This document shows, piece after piece, positions 39,289 to 48,479 of a stretch of 64,000 nucleotides of DNA (position 1 is its first letter; each line of letters begins with the position of its first letter). Origin of the DNA: Alphaproteobacteria bacterium (GTDB lineage: Bacteria; Pseudomonadota; Alphaproteobacteria; Micropepsales; Micropepsaceae); the NCBI GenBank assembly GCA_947465395.1, contig CANIAL010000011.1, positions 16,974 through 80,973 of the forward strand. Reading direction: 5' to 3'. Position numbers and translations under genes: made by a program. Under the pieces are notes generated by a model. It saw only the letters and a list, made by a program, of their open reading frames with translations. It had not been told where the DNA came from and made no database searches.

Positions 39289-42282
39289 CTAGTTTTTCGC
39301 TGCTTCCTTAGCCTTACCAGAAAGCAGATCTTCAATAGTAAAGTGGCGACCGTTCAAAATCACGTGTTTAACGTTAAATGTATCATGAATGTTCACCAAT
39401 GGGTTTCCTTCAACCAAGACGATATCCGCCAGCTTACCTGGCTGAATACTGCCGGCATCTAGGTTCAACATTTCTGCTGAATTGACAGTAGCTGTCCGGA
39501 GCACGTCATACGGGGACATTCCCATATTGATGTAATTCTCCATTTCGCCGTGTAAGAACATTCCCTCTGGCTCATCTGTTCCAGCAGTGATGGTTGCACC
39601 TGCCTTAATGAAGTCCATGACCATTTTACCGCTGCCGGGCGCCTTGGGCGGCACGAGCCCACGGGTCAAGCTATCATAATTGCGTATCGTGTTTTGGAGC
39701 CATGGCGGATCCAGGGCCAGCCGGGGATCATTCTTTAGTTCTGGATGAGCAACAATCAAATCACGCATGCCACTGAAAATCATGGGTGTCATGTTGATGT
39801 GATTTTGTCCGGCAATCTGAATGACATCTTCATACGCATTGTCGAAGGTGGCCTTCATTGAATATCCGCGGCGGCTAGTTGCCGTCGTATGTTCAACGCT
39901 GTCCATTCCATCAAAGGCTGCAGGATAAATTTCGTGACCAGTAACGGGAGCCCCAATGCCGTGAGCGTAATCAACAATCATTTTCTGCTGGACATCCGGC
40001 ATGCGCACATAGGATTTGAAGATGTCAAAACCTAATACCTTACCCCTCTCTAATTCCCGCATCAGGTGAGAGTTAGATGAAATGGCGACGCCCATTTTGT
40101 AATAGGTCCTCTTCCACTCCATCAGATGTCCGGTAGAGAATATGCGAGGTTGAATGCGGGCGCCGGCATCGCCAGCTTCGCGATCTTCAACAGCCTCATA
40201 CGGCAAGTCGCCGGGATTACGCAGCGAGGTGATCCCATAAGAGAGAAAATTACGTCCCTGCTGTTCACCAAAATCACTTTGCCGATGACTATGATTTTCG
40301 ATCAAACCAGGCATGGCAGTAAGATTGGGGGCTTCAATAGTGGCTTTACGCCCCGACACGTGCGGAACAATCGCTTTAATACGATTTCCAACAATTTCTA
40401 TGTCGACGTCATTACGTGCAGTCTTAGCAATACCGTCTACTAGCTTGCCTACATGAACGATCATGCTCGTTTTGGGTACATAGACCGTATAATTCAGATC
40501 GAGCGGAATGGTCTGAACATCACCATTCTCTGTATCAATCAGGCGCAATTTGTCATTGGCCTGATAAAGAATGTGCCTGTTGTCACCCATCCAGTTTGGA
40601 TTATAGGCAATCTCTGATGTCAGGTGACGCACTGGCCCCTGTGGCTCACCCGTGAGTGGCGAAACAGGCCAGATCGCCAGCTGCCCTTCATAGACCCCCG
40701 CCATCTGGGTTCCGTCTGTTGACCAGACTGGACCGTTCCAGCCCCGACTGTCGATCGACAGATTAGGCGTGGGCGCAAACCATTTATCATCTGTCGCATC
40801 GTCTTCTGACGTACCAGTAGAAGACATTGTCAGGACTTGATTGGTTCCTTCACGATATTTTCGATTGTAAGGCGCTACCATGGCCAGCGCGATGCGCTTG
40901 CCATCCGGCGACCAAGTAGGCGTACCGGGCGCGAAGATCGACTTGTGAATAATCTTTACATCGCCAGTAGCTACATCAGCCACCGCCACGCTGGCACCCC
41001 GCCACATAGTATCTACATTGACGAAAGCAATGCGCTTGCCGTCTGGTGAGAACTGCAAAGATGTGGGCTGAGTGGTTATTTTTGTGACCTGCCTCATCTG
41101 TCCGGTCTGCATGTCCCGTATCCAGATATTCAGTAGACCATTGCCTCCAGCCGCGCGGTCCGTTGACCAGGCTAGGAAACGTCCATCTGGAGACCAAGTA
41201 GGATCCAGGTCATAGGATGCGTCCTTGGTTAGGTTCTCAGGCTTTCCGCCGACTGGCATTAGCCACAAGTCACCCAAAGCTACGAACGCCACGCTCTTAC
41301 CATCCGGTGAAATCACAGGACGCATAATGCCAAGAGCTTTGCGCGGTGCCTGACTGTCAAAATCTCGCTTGAAGCGAGTGTATGCAGTGCGTGGCGGCGT
41401 GATCTCTAAAGTGGCGCTGAAGGGAACAGATTTGACCGCGCCTGAAAGCGTGCGTCGTTTTATGAGACCATCGGCAGTGTAGAAGAATTCATTGTTTGAA
41501 ATCCAGCTTGGACGAAATGGAAACACCACCTCTTTACCCGAGACAGACTTGCCATTTATTTCAAGCTTGCTGTCAACACCAACCGAGGCTTGATAAACCA
41601 GTTGCCCACCAGGGCTGATAGACGCGGCAGCAATATTGCCTTTTGAATCAGCGATTTTATGCTCTTCTTTGGTGGCTACGTTCACCGACCAGAGAGTTTT
41701 GTAAGCGTCACGGCTTGAAGTGAAGATTATTTCCTTATCGTCTGCCGACCAAGCAGGCATCACGTCTTCGGCCGGGTTAGTTGTGAGCTGGCGCATCGCA
41801 CCTGACTTCACGTCCATAACCCAAATATTATTGTTGCTGCCTAACGGATCGCCTCGATCTGAAGAGAAAGCGATCTGGCTGCCATCGTGACTATAGATAG
41901 GTTCGCGATCGTCAAACGTACCCTCAGTCAGCATATGTTGATTGGAACCGTCCGCGCCAACCTGCCAAAGATCATATCCTCCATCGCGATAGCCAAAAAA
42001 CACAATGTTTTTGCTGTCCGGAGACCACTGCGGCTGATGGCCGTCATTGAAAATATCAGTAACTCGCTTGGCGACCCCGCCGCCAACGGGCAGGACGTAG
42101 ATTGAGCCTTGCAAATCCATGGCAAGCATCTTGCCGTCTGGCGAAACCGATACCGCCATCGACGTGCCCTGATGCACCGTGATGCTTTTAGTATGAGGGG
42201 CTGTAGGCGCTTGAGCAGATCCTGGAAGCGCGATTGCAAGCGCGCTGACACCAAGCAAAATCGAAAGAAGAGATTTGCGCAT
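39289..42282 (-). CDS. Exported TolB-propeller amidohydrolase
   Basis: 997 residues. Signal peptide MRKSLLSILLGVSALAIALP with cleavage near AQA. Residues 30-600 form a TolB/PD40 beta-propeller, with repeats such as QWSPDSKNIVFFG, TWSPDGRFLAWS, TWSPDGKRIAL. Residues 640-980 are an amidohydrolase/imidazolonepropionase-like TIM barrel with HSHRQSDFGEQ (metal ligands HxH), VTGHEIYPAAFDGMDSVEH (two His) and ITAGTDEPEGMF (Asp ligand). Related proteins include exported peptidases/prolidases and hydrolases of acyl-amino acids. The ATG at 42282 fits the signal peptide; 42306 adds eight residues. AT-rich. Substrate unknown. Confidence 0.88.
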   Translation of the reverse strand: MRKSLLSILLGVSALAIALPGSAQAPTAPHTKSITVHQGTSMAVSVSPDGKMLAMDLQGSIYVLPVGGGVAKRVTDIFNDGHQPQWSPDSKNIVFFGYRDGGYDLWQVGADGSNQHMLTEGTFDDREPIYSHDGSQIAFSSDRGDPLGSNNNIWVMDVKSGAMRQLTTNPAEDVMPAWSADDKEIIFTSSRDAYKTLWSVNVATKEEHKIADSKGNIAAASISPGGQLVYQASVGVDSKLEINGKSVSGKEVVFPFRPSWISNNEFFYTADGLIKRRTLSGAVKSVPFSATLEITPPRTAYTRFKRDFDSQAPRKALGIMRPVISPDGKSVAFVALGDLWLMPVGGKPENLTKDASYDLDPTWSPDGRFLAWSTDRAAGGNGLLNIWIRDMQTGQMRQVTKITTQPTSLQFSPDGKRIAFVNVDTMWRGASVAVADVATGDVKIIHKSIFAPGTPTWSPDGKRIALAMVAPYNRKYREGTNQVLTMSSTGTSEDDATDDKWFAPTPNLSIDSRGWNGPVWSTDGTQMAGVYEGQLAIWPVSPLTGEPQGPVRHLTSEIAYNPNWMGDNRHILYQANDKLRLIDTENGDVQTIPLDLNYTVYVPKTSMIVHVGKLVDGIAKTARNDVDIEIVGNRIKAIVPHVSGRKATIEAPNLTAMPGLIENHSHRQSDFGEQQGRNFLSYGITSLRNPGDLPYEAVEDREAGDAGARIQPRIFSTGHLMEWKRTYYKMGVAISSNSHLMRELERGKVLGFDIFKSYVRMPDVQQKMIVDYAHGIGAPVTGHEIYPAAFDGMDSVEHTTATSRRGYSMKATFDNAYEDVIQIAGQNHINMTPMIFSGMRDLIVAHPELKNDPRLALDPPWLQNTIRNYDSLTRGLVPPKAPGSGKMVMDFIKAGATITAGTDEPEGMFLHGEMENYINMGMSPYDVLRTATVNSAEMLNLDAGSIQPGKLADIVLVEGNPLVNIHDTFNVKHVILNGRHFTIEDLLSGKAKEAAKN

Positions 42283-42585
42283 AATTTTAACCCCCCGGTA
42301 AAACAATAATTAAAATTTATAGCAGACAAACTTGACGGCGGGAAATTAAAAAATCGGGGCGTAGGGTCGTCATGCCTGAAGCTAACGCGATTTTTTTTGA
42401 AGCCGTCGCGTTTTAGAGGATTTGCTACCTCGACGAGGAGCTAATCGGGTCCTAGCGGGAGAGGTCTATTAGACTTTAAAATCCGAAATTGTGGCGTAGC
42501 CAGACGCACTCTCAATTAAGTAACAATGTTACAAAAGAAGGGGTGCCCACGCAGCGGAGTTAAGCCATTGGTATTGCTTGATTAT
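42283..42585. other. Non-coding gap between amidohydrolase promoter and tRNA-Ser
   Basis: About 300 bp of mixed composition with a T8 run near 42391. It includes the amidohydrolase promoter on the minus strand and marks the change from AT-rich DNA to the GC-rich core. I see no gene, integrase remnant or copy of the tRNA 3' end here. Confidence 0.4.
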
Positions 42586-42675
42586 TGGCGGACAGGGTGG
42601 GATTCGAACCCACGAACCCCGTGAAGGGTCTCCGCATTTCGAGTGCGGTACATTCAACCACTCTGCCACCTGTCC
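42586..42675 (-). tRNA. tRNA-Ser (anticodon CGA)
   Basis: 90 nt with encoded CCA. Acceptor stem GGACAGG/CCTGTCC closes perfectly; the anticodon stem CCGCA/TGCGG encloses CTCGAAA with anticodon CGA (reads UCG); a long variable arm (GACCCTTCACGGGGTTC) is typical of tRNA-Ser; the T loop is GTTCGAATC. The 3' end faces the AT-rich block, the usual insertion side for tRNA-targeting integrases. Confidence 0.96.
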
Positions 42676-42746
42676 GTGGCGGCTGAGATACCGGCTGGAC
42701 CCCGCCCGTGCAAGCAAAAGCAGGTCAAAAACCCAATCTGAATTAC

Positions 42747-43556
42747 TCAATCCGGGGCGCCCGCCAGCCAGTACAGGCTGGCGTGAAAGCCCGTGAGCCG
42801 GGGGCCGATCAAATCCAGGCCCTGGCGCATCTGGGCCGCAAAGCCAAAGGGTGGGTTCAGCACCAGCAACCCGGCTCGGGCGAGCTTGCCTTCCGGAGCC
42901 GTGATGCTTGCCTCCACCGCCAGCGCCCGCGCGGCGCCGCACGTCAGCACCTCGCCGCAAAAGGCCCTGGCCTGCGCGGCTGATTTCACCGGATACCAGA
43001 GAAGATAAATGCCGGTGGCGAACCTGCGATACGCATCGCGTGCGGCGCGGGCGGCGATTTCAAACTCGTCCGGCGCTTCAAAGGGCGGGTCCAGCAGCAC
43101 AAGCCCGCGCCGCTCCGGCGGCGGCAGCAAACGCGCCAGCGCGGCATAGCCATCGCCCGCCTCCACCCGCGCGCGCGCGAAAGGGGCCAGCGCGATTTTC
43201 AATGCGGCGGAATCCTCGGGATGCTTTTCGCAGGCCACCAGCCGGTCCTGTGGCCGCAGCAGCATGGCGGCGATCAGGGGCGAGCCGGGGTAATGATCCG
43301 CGCCGCGCGCCAGTTCGAGATATTTTTCCAGCGCTTCGGCGCCATGCACGCCATCAAGACGCGCGATGCCGTTCTGCGCTTCGCCCGTCTTCTGCGCTTC
43401 ACCGGCGGCAAGATCGTAACGCCCGCGCCCGGCATGGCTGTCCATCACGAAGAACGGCGTTTCCTTTTTCCGCAAATGCAAAAGCGCCGTCACCAGCGCC
43501 AGATGCTTGACCACATCGGCGAAATTGCCCGCATGATAGGCGTGGCGGTAATTCAT
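42747..43556 (-). CDS. rlmJ: 23S rRNA (adenine(2030)-N6)-methyltransferase
   Basis: 269 residues. The N-terminus MNYRHAYHAGNFADVVKH is diagnostic of RlmJ (YhiR). SAM-binding region FVMDSHAGRGRYDL and the catalytic N6-adenine motif LLDPPFEAP are intact. It methylates A2030 of 23S rRNA. The start overlaps the stop of the DUF1272 gene by 4 nt, so both are co-translated. Length is typical. Confidence 0.95.
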   Translation of the reverse strand: MNYRHAYHAGNFADVVKHLALVTALLHLRKKETPFFVMDSHAGRGRYDLAAGEAQKTGEAQNGIARLDGVHGAEALEKYLELARGADHYPGSPLIAAMLLRPQDRLVACEKHPEDSAALKIALAPFARARVEAGDGYAALARLLPPPERRGLVLLDPPFEAPDEFEIAARAARDAYRRFATGIYLLWYPVKSAAQARAFCGEVLTCGAARALAVEASITAPEGKLARAGLLVLNPPFGFAAQMRQGLDLIGPRLTGFHASLYWLAGAPD

Positions 43557-43816
43557 GCCGACGCTTGATTAATGGAAGATGGGCAACCATCGGGCTTGAA
43601 GACGCGGATCGTGGAAGCCGGATTTTTCGCCAGCATGGCGGGCGTGCGGATGGGCCGCGCCACCAGGTCGCCGCCGCAGTTGGGGCAGATGCCGCGCAAG
43701 CTCCCTTCCGCGCAATCGGCGCAGAACGTGCATTCATAGGTGCAGATCCGCGCGTTAAGGGCAGAGGGCGGCAGGTCGGTGTCGCAGCATTCGCAGTTGG
43801 GGCGCAATTCCAGCAT
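43553..43816 (-). CDS. DUF1272 small cysteine-rich protein
   Basis: 87 residues with a zinc-ribbon-like arrangement: CECCDTDLPP, CTYECTFCADCAEG and CPNCGGDLVARP, ten cysteines in all. The start MLELRPNCE is the conserved beginning of DUF1272; the ATG at 43840 would add eight residues. Function unknown. Coupled to rlmJ downstream (ATGA overlap). Confidence 0.9.
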   Translation of the reverse strand: MLELRPNCECCDTDLPPSALNARICTYECTFCADCAEGSLRGICPNCGGDLVARPIRTPAMLAKNPASTIRVFKPDGCPSSINQASA

Positions 43817-43962
43817 GGGATACCTCCTGAATGGCGGCACGACCTTACCCGTATGGCCCGGAAAATACAGCGTAATACCGCGCGGGGCGGGTATGCGGAC
43901 CTCGCGTTGACCCGGGAGAGTTGCTGGCTATATTCGCGGTTCGCCGGGCGTTCCGGCGGGAT

Positions 43963-44047
43963 GCGGGCGTGGTGGAACTGGTAGACGCGCCAGACTCAAA
44001 ATCTGGTACCGCAAGGTGTGTCGGTTCGATTCCGACCGCCCGCACCA
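43963..44047 (+). tRNA. tRNA-Leu (anticodon CAA)
   Basis: 85 nt with encoded CCA. Acceptor stem GCGGGCG/CGCCCGC, anticodon stem CCAGA/TCTGG with loop CTCAAAA (anticodon CAA, reads UUG), a class II variable arm and T loop GTTCGATTC. Downstream are degenerate copies of its 3' end. Confidence 0.96.
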
Positions 44048-44077
44048 TTCGAGAAATTTGTCTCGCCAGCCAGTGGG

Positions 44078-44233
44078 CGGTCGGGTTGTTTTTTTGCCGG
44101 CTTCGCCGGCGGGGCCGCCCGCACCAATTCAATTCCGGCAATTGCCGGAATTGAATGCCAAAGTGGCCCGCGCGGCAGCGCCTTGAGGGCCACGCGGCAG
44201 TGATGAAGAGGCGGTCGGGTTGGGCCGCCCGCA
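44078..44233 (+). repeat. Degenerate repeats of the tRNA-Leu 3' end
   Basis: Downstream of the tRNA gene GCGGTCGGGTTG followed by GGCCGCCCGCA occurs twice: 44078-44089 with 44114-44124, and 44211-44233 as a compact copy. They resemble the T-arm plus acceptor strand of the tRNA (GACCGCCCGCACCA). The first copy is followed by CCA as in the tRNA. They could be residues of past site-specific insertion or local duplication. No gene lies in 44048-44255. Confidence 0.55.
44127..44156. repeat. Perfect 30-bp palindrome
   Basis: Fifteen bases (ATTCAATTCCGGCAA) are followed directly by their reverse complement. It can form a cruciform or an RNA hairpin with an AATT loop. It lies between the two tRNA-3'-end-like repeats and upstream of bioB. 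It could be a protein-binding site, terminator or mobile-element remnant; nothing else identifies it. Confidence 0.85.
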
Positions 44234-44255
44234 GCGATGAACAAGGGTTGATGAG

Positions 44256-45263
44256 ATGAACGCGCCAACCGCAGAATTTTCTTCAACGCCGCGCACCGAC
44301 TGGACGCGTGATGAAATCGCGGCCCTGTTCGCGCTGCCCTTCCCGGAACTGATCTTCCGCGCTCAAAGCATCCATCGCCGCCACTTCGCGCCCGATGAAG
44401 TGCAGATATCAACCCTGCTTTCCATCAAGACCGGCGGTTGCCCCGAAGACTGCGCCTATTGCCCCCAAGCCGCGCAATATGACACCGGCGTCAAGGCGGA
44501 AAAGCTGATGGCGCTGGACGCCGTGCTGGCCGAGGCGCGCGCCGCGCGCGATGCCGGGGCCACGCGCTTCTGCATGGGCGCCGCATGGCGCAGCCCCAAG
44601 GACAAGGATCTGGACACGGTCTGCGCCATGGTTGAAGGCGTCAAGGCGCTGGGCCTGGAAAGCTGCGTCACGCTTGGCATGTTGTCGCCGCCCCAGGCAC
44701 AGCGCCTGAAGCAATCGGGTCTCGACTATTACAACCACAATATCGACACCTCGCCCGAATATTATGGGCAAATCATCAGCACACGGACATACCAGGACCG
44801 GCTCGACACGCTGGCCGCCGTGCGGGATGCGGGCGTGAATGTCTGCTGCGGCGGCATTGTCGGCATGGGCGAAAGCGCCGATGACCGCGTGGGCATGATC
44901 CATGCCCTGGCCACCCTGCCCGATCACCCCCAAAGCGTGCCGATCAACGCGCTGGTAGCGGTGGCCGGAACCCCAGCGGCACTGGCCAAACCGCTCGATC
45001 CCATCGATTTCGTGCGCACCATCGCGGTGGCCCGCATCACCATGCCCCGCGCCGTCGTCCGCCTGTCGGCCGGGCGCGAGGCCATGAACCAGGAGACCCA
45101 GGCGCTGTGCTTCCTGGCGGGGGCCAATTCCATATTTTATGGCGAGAAGCTGCTCACCACCCCCAACCCCCAGACCCATGCCGATGCGGCGCTTTTCGCC
45201 AAGCTGGGCCTGAAATCCATGCCGGTTTCCCACGTGGAAAACGACGAGTTCCCTCAAAATTAA
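44256..45263 (+). CDS. bioB: Biotin synthase
   Basis: 335 residues, radical SAM enzyme that inserts sulfur into dethiobiotin. The [4Fe-4S] ligands are Cys 62, Cys 66 and Cys 69 in [12 protein letters not shown]; the [11 protein letters not shown] and GGIVGMGES segments are diagnostic. The remaining bio genes are not adjacent. The ATG at 44256 has a plausible upstream purine tract (AAGGGTTGATGAG). Confidence 0.97.
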   Translation: MNAPTAEFSSTPRTDWTRDEIAALFALPFPELIFRAQSIHRRHFAPDEVQISTLLSIKTGGCPEDCAYCPQAAQYDTGVKAEKLMALDAVLAEARAARDAGATRFCMGAAWRSPKDKDLDTVCAMVEGVKALGLESCVTLGMLSPPQAQRLKQSGLDYYNHNIDTSPEYYGQIISTRTYQDRLDTLAAVRDAGVNVCCGGIVGMGESADDRVGMIHALATLPDHPQSVPINALVAVAGTPAALAKPLDPIDFVRTIAVARITMPRAVVRLSAGREAMNQETQALCFLAGANSIFYGEKLLTTPNPQTHADAALFAKLGLKSMPVSHVENDEFPQN

Positions 45264-45311
45264 GGCTGGTTTCTAACAAGGTCTTAACCGGGCGCGTTCT
45301 AAGACGGACGC

Positions 45312-45512
45312 ATGAAACAGCTCTTCATGCTGCGGGGCATTCTGGTCCTGGGCGCCGTCGTGCTCAGCCCGGCAATCGCCTATCTGGGCTTCACCCCCAT
45401 GCCGGGCGATTTCGCCCTTGGCGCAGGCAACCAGCGGGTTGTCGTGCCTGTGGCGTATTCGCTGTGTGCAAGCTCGGGTCTGGCCCTTTTATATTACCTT
45501 TTGAAGCGTTAG
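45312..45512 (+). CDS. Small membrane protein of unknown function
   Basis: 66 residues with two hydrophobic segments (about residues 5-25 and 45-62) separated by a short polar loop (TPMPGDFALGAGNQ). It lies between bioB and purH on the same strand. GC-rich codon use and position support a real gene; no family is recognised. Confidence 0.55.
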   Translation: MKQLFMLRGILVLGAVVLSPAIAYLGFTPMPGDFALGAGNQRVVVPVAYSLCASSGLALLYYLLKR

Positions 45513-45545
45513 AGCGGTCGGGCACACTAGCCCGCGAGTCCGCCC

Positions 45546-47144
45546 ATGTCGTCTGTCAAAATCCAGCGCGCGCTTCTCTCCGTTTCCGACAAGACCGGGC
45601 TGATCGAATTTGCCAGGGGCCTAACCAGCCATGGCGTGCAACTGATTTCCACCGGCGGCACCGCCAAGGCGCTGCGCGATGCGGGCCTGACAGTCAGCGA
45701 CGTTTCCGAGATCACCAATTTTCCCGAAATGATGGATGGGCGGGTGAAAACCCTGCATCCCAATGTGCATGGCGGGCTTCTGTCGCTGCGCGACAATGCG
45801 GACCATGTCGCCAGCATGAAGGAGCATGGCATCCAGGGCATAGATTTTCTGGTCTGCAATTTGTATCCGTTCGAAGCCACGGTAGCGCGCGGCGCCGATT
45901 TCGAAACGACGATCGAGAATATTGATATTGGCGGTCCGGCCATGACCCGCTCTGCCGCCAAGAACCATCCCTTTGTGACGGTGGTGGTGGATGTGGAAGA
46001 TTACGCCGCCGTGCTGGCGGAAATGGCGGCGAACGCTGGCGCCACAACTTTGGCGTTGCGCCGCACGCTGGCCCAGCGCGCCTTTGCCCGCACCGCCGCC
46101 TATGACGCCGCCGTGTCGGGCTGGTTCGCGGGCGAATTGGCGAAGGACGGCGAGACGGCGCCGCCGCGCCGCCGCGCTTTTGGGGGCATGCTGCGCCAGC
46201 CGCTGCGTTATGGTGAAAATCCGCACCAGGAAGCGGCCTTTTACGTGGACGGTTCGTCGCGGCCCGGCGTCGCCAGCGCCACGCAGATACAGGGCAAGGA
46301 GTTGTCCTATAACAACATCAACGACACCGATGCCGCCTATGAGCTGGTGGCGGAGTTTGATCCCAAGGCGGGACCTGCCTGCGCCATCATCAAGCATGCC
46401 AATCCCTGCGGCGTGGCGCTGGGCAAGACCTTGAAGGACGCGTATCTGGCGGCGCTGGCCTGTGACAGCACATCGGCCTTTGGTGGCGTCTTGGCTTTCA
46501 ACCATAAATTGGATGGCGCCACGGCGGAAGAAATCTCGAAAATCTTCACCGAAGTGATCATCGCGCCGGATGCGGACGATGACGCCAAGCGCATCCTGTC
46601 GGCCAAGAAGAATTTGCGCCTGCTGGTGGCGGGCGGCTTGCCCGATCCGCTGGCGCCCACGCTCACTTACCGTTCGGTGGCTGGCGGCTTCCTGGTGCAG
46701 ACCCGCGACAATGGCCGCGTGACGCGGAAAGAGCTGAAGGTGGTGACCAAGCGCCAGCCCACCGAACAGGAAATCACCGACATGCTGCTGGCCTTCACCA
46801 TCGGCAAGCATGTGAAGTCCAACGCCATCATCTATGTGAAGGACGGCTCCACCGCCGGCATCGGCGCGGGCCAGATGTCACGCGTGGATTCAGCGCGCAT
46901 CGCGGCCTTGAAAGCCAGGGACGCGGCCAAGGCTGCGGGCTGGGCCACGCCCCGCACGGTGGGTTCGGCGGCGGCATCCGAAGCCTTCTTCCCCTTCCCG
47001 GATGGCCTGCTCGTGGTGGCCGAAGCCGGCGCAACGGCGGTGATCCAGCCGGGCGGTTCGGTGAAGGACGCGGATGTGATCGCGGCAGCGGATGAAGCCG
47101 GTCTCGCCATGGTTTTCACCGGCATGAGGCACTTCCGGCATTGA
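45546..47144 (+). CDS. purH: Bifunctional AICAR transformylase/IMP cyclohydrolase
   Basis: 532 residues, the last two steps of purine synthesis. The N-terminal MGS-like IMP cyclohydrolase domain has [14 protein letters not shown] and [13 protein letters not shown] [15 protein letters not shown]; the transformylase domain has [25 protein letters not shown] and [11 protein letters not shown]. Length is standard. The 3' end overlaps a small convergent membrane protein by 29 nt. Confidence 0.97.
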   Translation: MSSVKIQRALLSVSDKTGLIEFARGLTSHGVQLISTGGTAKALRDAGLTVSDVSEITNFPEMMDGRVKTLHPNVHGGLLSLRDNADHVASMKEHGIQGIDFLVCNLYPFEATVARGADFETTIENIDIGGPAMTRSAAKNHPFVTVVVDVEDYAAVLAEMAANAGATTLALRRTLAQRAFARTAAYDAAVSGWFAGELAKDGETAPPRRRAFGGMLRQPLRYGENPHQEAAFYVDGSSRPGVASATQIQGKELSYNNINDTDAAYELVAEFDPKAGPACAIIKHANPCGVALGKTLKDAYLAALACDSTSAFGGVLAFNHKLDGATAEEISKIFTEVIIAPDADDDAKRILSAKKNLRLLVAGGLPDPLAPTLTYRSVAGGFLVQTRDNGRVTRKELKVVTKRQPTEQEITDMLLAFTIGKHVKSNAIIYVKDGSTAGIGAGQMSRVDSARIAALKARDAAKAAGWATPRTVGSAAASEAFFPFPDGLLVVAEAGATAVIQPGGSVKDADVIAAADEAGLAMVFTGMRHFRH

Positions 47145-47349
47145 CTCGCCTCCAGCGGTGAACTGCGACAGCACCCCAGATCATTTCCACGACTCCGAAT
47201 GGCCAGGCGCCCTGCAAAAATCCATAGATCGAGCCCAGCCAACACGACAGGGCGAATGCCAGGATGAACCAGTGGCTGCGCCCCTCCAGCGCATAGGTCA
47301 CCAACATAGCGGTAACCGCAAACAGCCCAAATAAAGTCAGCGCGTCCAT
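47116..47349 (-). CDS. Small membrane protein of unknown function
   Basis: 77 residues with two or three hydrophobic segments ([45 protein letters not shown]). The ATG at 47349 overlaps the stop of the SH3 gene (TGATG), so it is translationally coupled. The overlap with purH is tail to tail. Function is unknown. Confidence 0.7.
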   Translation of the reverse strand: MDALTLFGLFAVTAMLVTYALEGRSHWFILAFALSCWLGSIYGFLQGAWPFGVVEMIWGAVAVHRWRRVNAGSASCR

Positions 47350-47825
47350 CACCTGGAAAACGTCTCGTTTGCTTCCACGCCCCAAATGCGGTCGCGAGAA
47401 ATCCAGCCGTCTATATCGTTGGTGTGGATGCGGCAGGCGTCTTGGGCGCAGGCTTTTAAACCAGCGACAGCGCCGGGATCGGCCAGGCCCGTGATCCTGG
47501 AATGGAGATCGGCATCGGCGCGGATCTGCGCCCGGCCCTTGCCGGTGACGATGATGGTGCGGGCGGAGCTGAGCATGGCGACGCTCATCCAGCCCACGGC
47601 GCCATCCGGCGCCACCACGCGGCGCCAATTGTCGAACTGCGCCGTCAGGCCAAAGGGCGTGCCGCGATGGCGATAGATCCACAGCACGGGATATTGATAA
47701 CCCGGTCCCTGGCGGAGCGAAGCCTCGCTGCCGCGCTGGCTGGCATAGGCAAAGACCTTGGGCGTCTCAGCCATTGCGGGCAGCGCGAACGCCGCCAGCA
47801 ACAATGCAAACACAACCGGTTTCAT
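47349..47825 (-). CDS. Exported bacterial SH3-domain protein
   Basis: 158 residues with a Sec signal peptide ([19 protein letters not shown]). Two SH3b-like repeats: residues 25-85 ([35 protein letters not shown]) and about 90-150 ([31 protein letters not shown]). Such proteins bind cell-wall or protein targets. The ATG at 47825 was chosen for the signal peptide; the open frame extends to 47972. Coupled to the small membrane gene. Confidence 0.82.
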   Translation of the reverse strand: MKPVVFALLLAAFALPAMAETPKVFAYASQRGSEASLRQGPGYQYPVLWIYRHRGTPFGLTAQFDNWRRVVAPDGAVGWMSVAMLSSARTIIVTGKGRAQIRADADLHSRITGLADPGAVAGLKACAQDACRIHTNDIDGWISRDRIWGVEANETFSR

Positions 47826-47862
47826 GGCGCGCCACTCAAGACACCGCCCATTTCTATAATTT

Positions 47863-48459
47863 TCACGGCCATTCATAAACCACCGTGTTCCAGTAGCGGG
47901 CGCGGTGGCTGCCTTCGCGCACGAAACCCCGGCGGCGCAGCACCCGCCCCAATATGGCGTTGAAATAGCCATGCGCCACCAGCGCGGTGGTACCGCCCCC
48001 CTTCACCTCTTCCATCAAGATGTCGGCGGCCTGGGCTGCGCGCTTCCGGGCGCGGCGGTAATTCTCGATTCCAGGGTGGAAGCCCGCATGCCAGAGGATG
48101 CGCGAGACCACGGCCCATTTGGGCGCGGACATTTTCAGCAGCGGAATGGGCGGGGCTGCCAGCGGCGCTTCGGCGAACAGCGGGTCGGCCACCAGTTTGG
48201 CGTGCGGCGCCAAAGCCGCCGCGCTTTGATGGGCGCGGGGGCGGCCGCTGGTGAAGACGGATTGCAATTCGCTGACCAGGTCCGCCAGCTCGCGCGGCGG
48301 CAGGCTTTGGGGGTCAAGCCCCGCCGCTTCATAGTCGTCTATGTATCCGGCGAAACCGTGATGGCTGGTGCGGGGCGACAGCGCGATGTCCGGCTGGCCA
48401 TGGCGCACCAATATGATGCGTGCGCCGGATTTTGGAATCACGTGGCTGGTACCTGTCAT
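47863..48459 (-). CDS. Histidine phosphatase superfamily protein
   Basis: 198 residues. The phospho-acceptor RHG lies at residues 19-21 (ILVRHGQPD) and the second His in ALVAHGYFN; the TSGRPRAHQSA segment supplies the phosphate-binding Arg. Cytoplasmic phosphatase or mutase of the PhoE/GpmB type; substrate unknown. It stands between the SH3 gene and the histidine kinase on the same strand, 21 nt from the latter. Confidence 0.85.
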   Translation of the reverse strand: MTGTSHVIPKSGARIILVRHGQPDIALSPRTSHHGFAGYIDDYEAAGLDPQSLPPRELADLVSELQSVFTSGRPRAHQSAAALAPHAKLVADPLFAEAPLAAPPIPLLKMSAPKWAVVSRILWHAGFHPGIENYRRARKRAAQAADILMEEVKGGGTTALVAHGYFNAILGRVLRRRGFVREGSHRARYWNTVVYEWP

Positions 48460-48479
48460 CGCCGCCAGTATGGCACAAA

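Noticed and set aside
44048..44255. Riboswitch upstream of bioB
   Set aside because: The structured elements are a tRNA-like repeat and a palindrome; no known riboswitch core is recognisable and bioB is normally controlled by protein repressors.
45621..46811. 396-codon open frame on the minus strand
   Set aside because: Antisense to purH, with no domain pattern.
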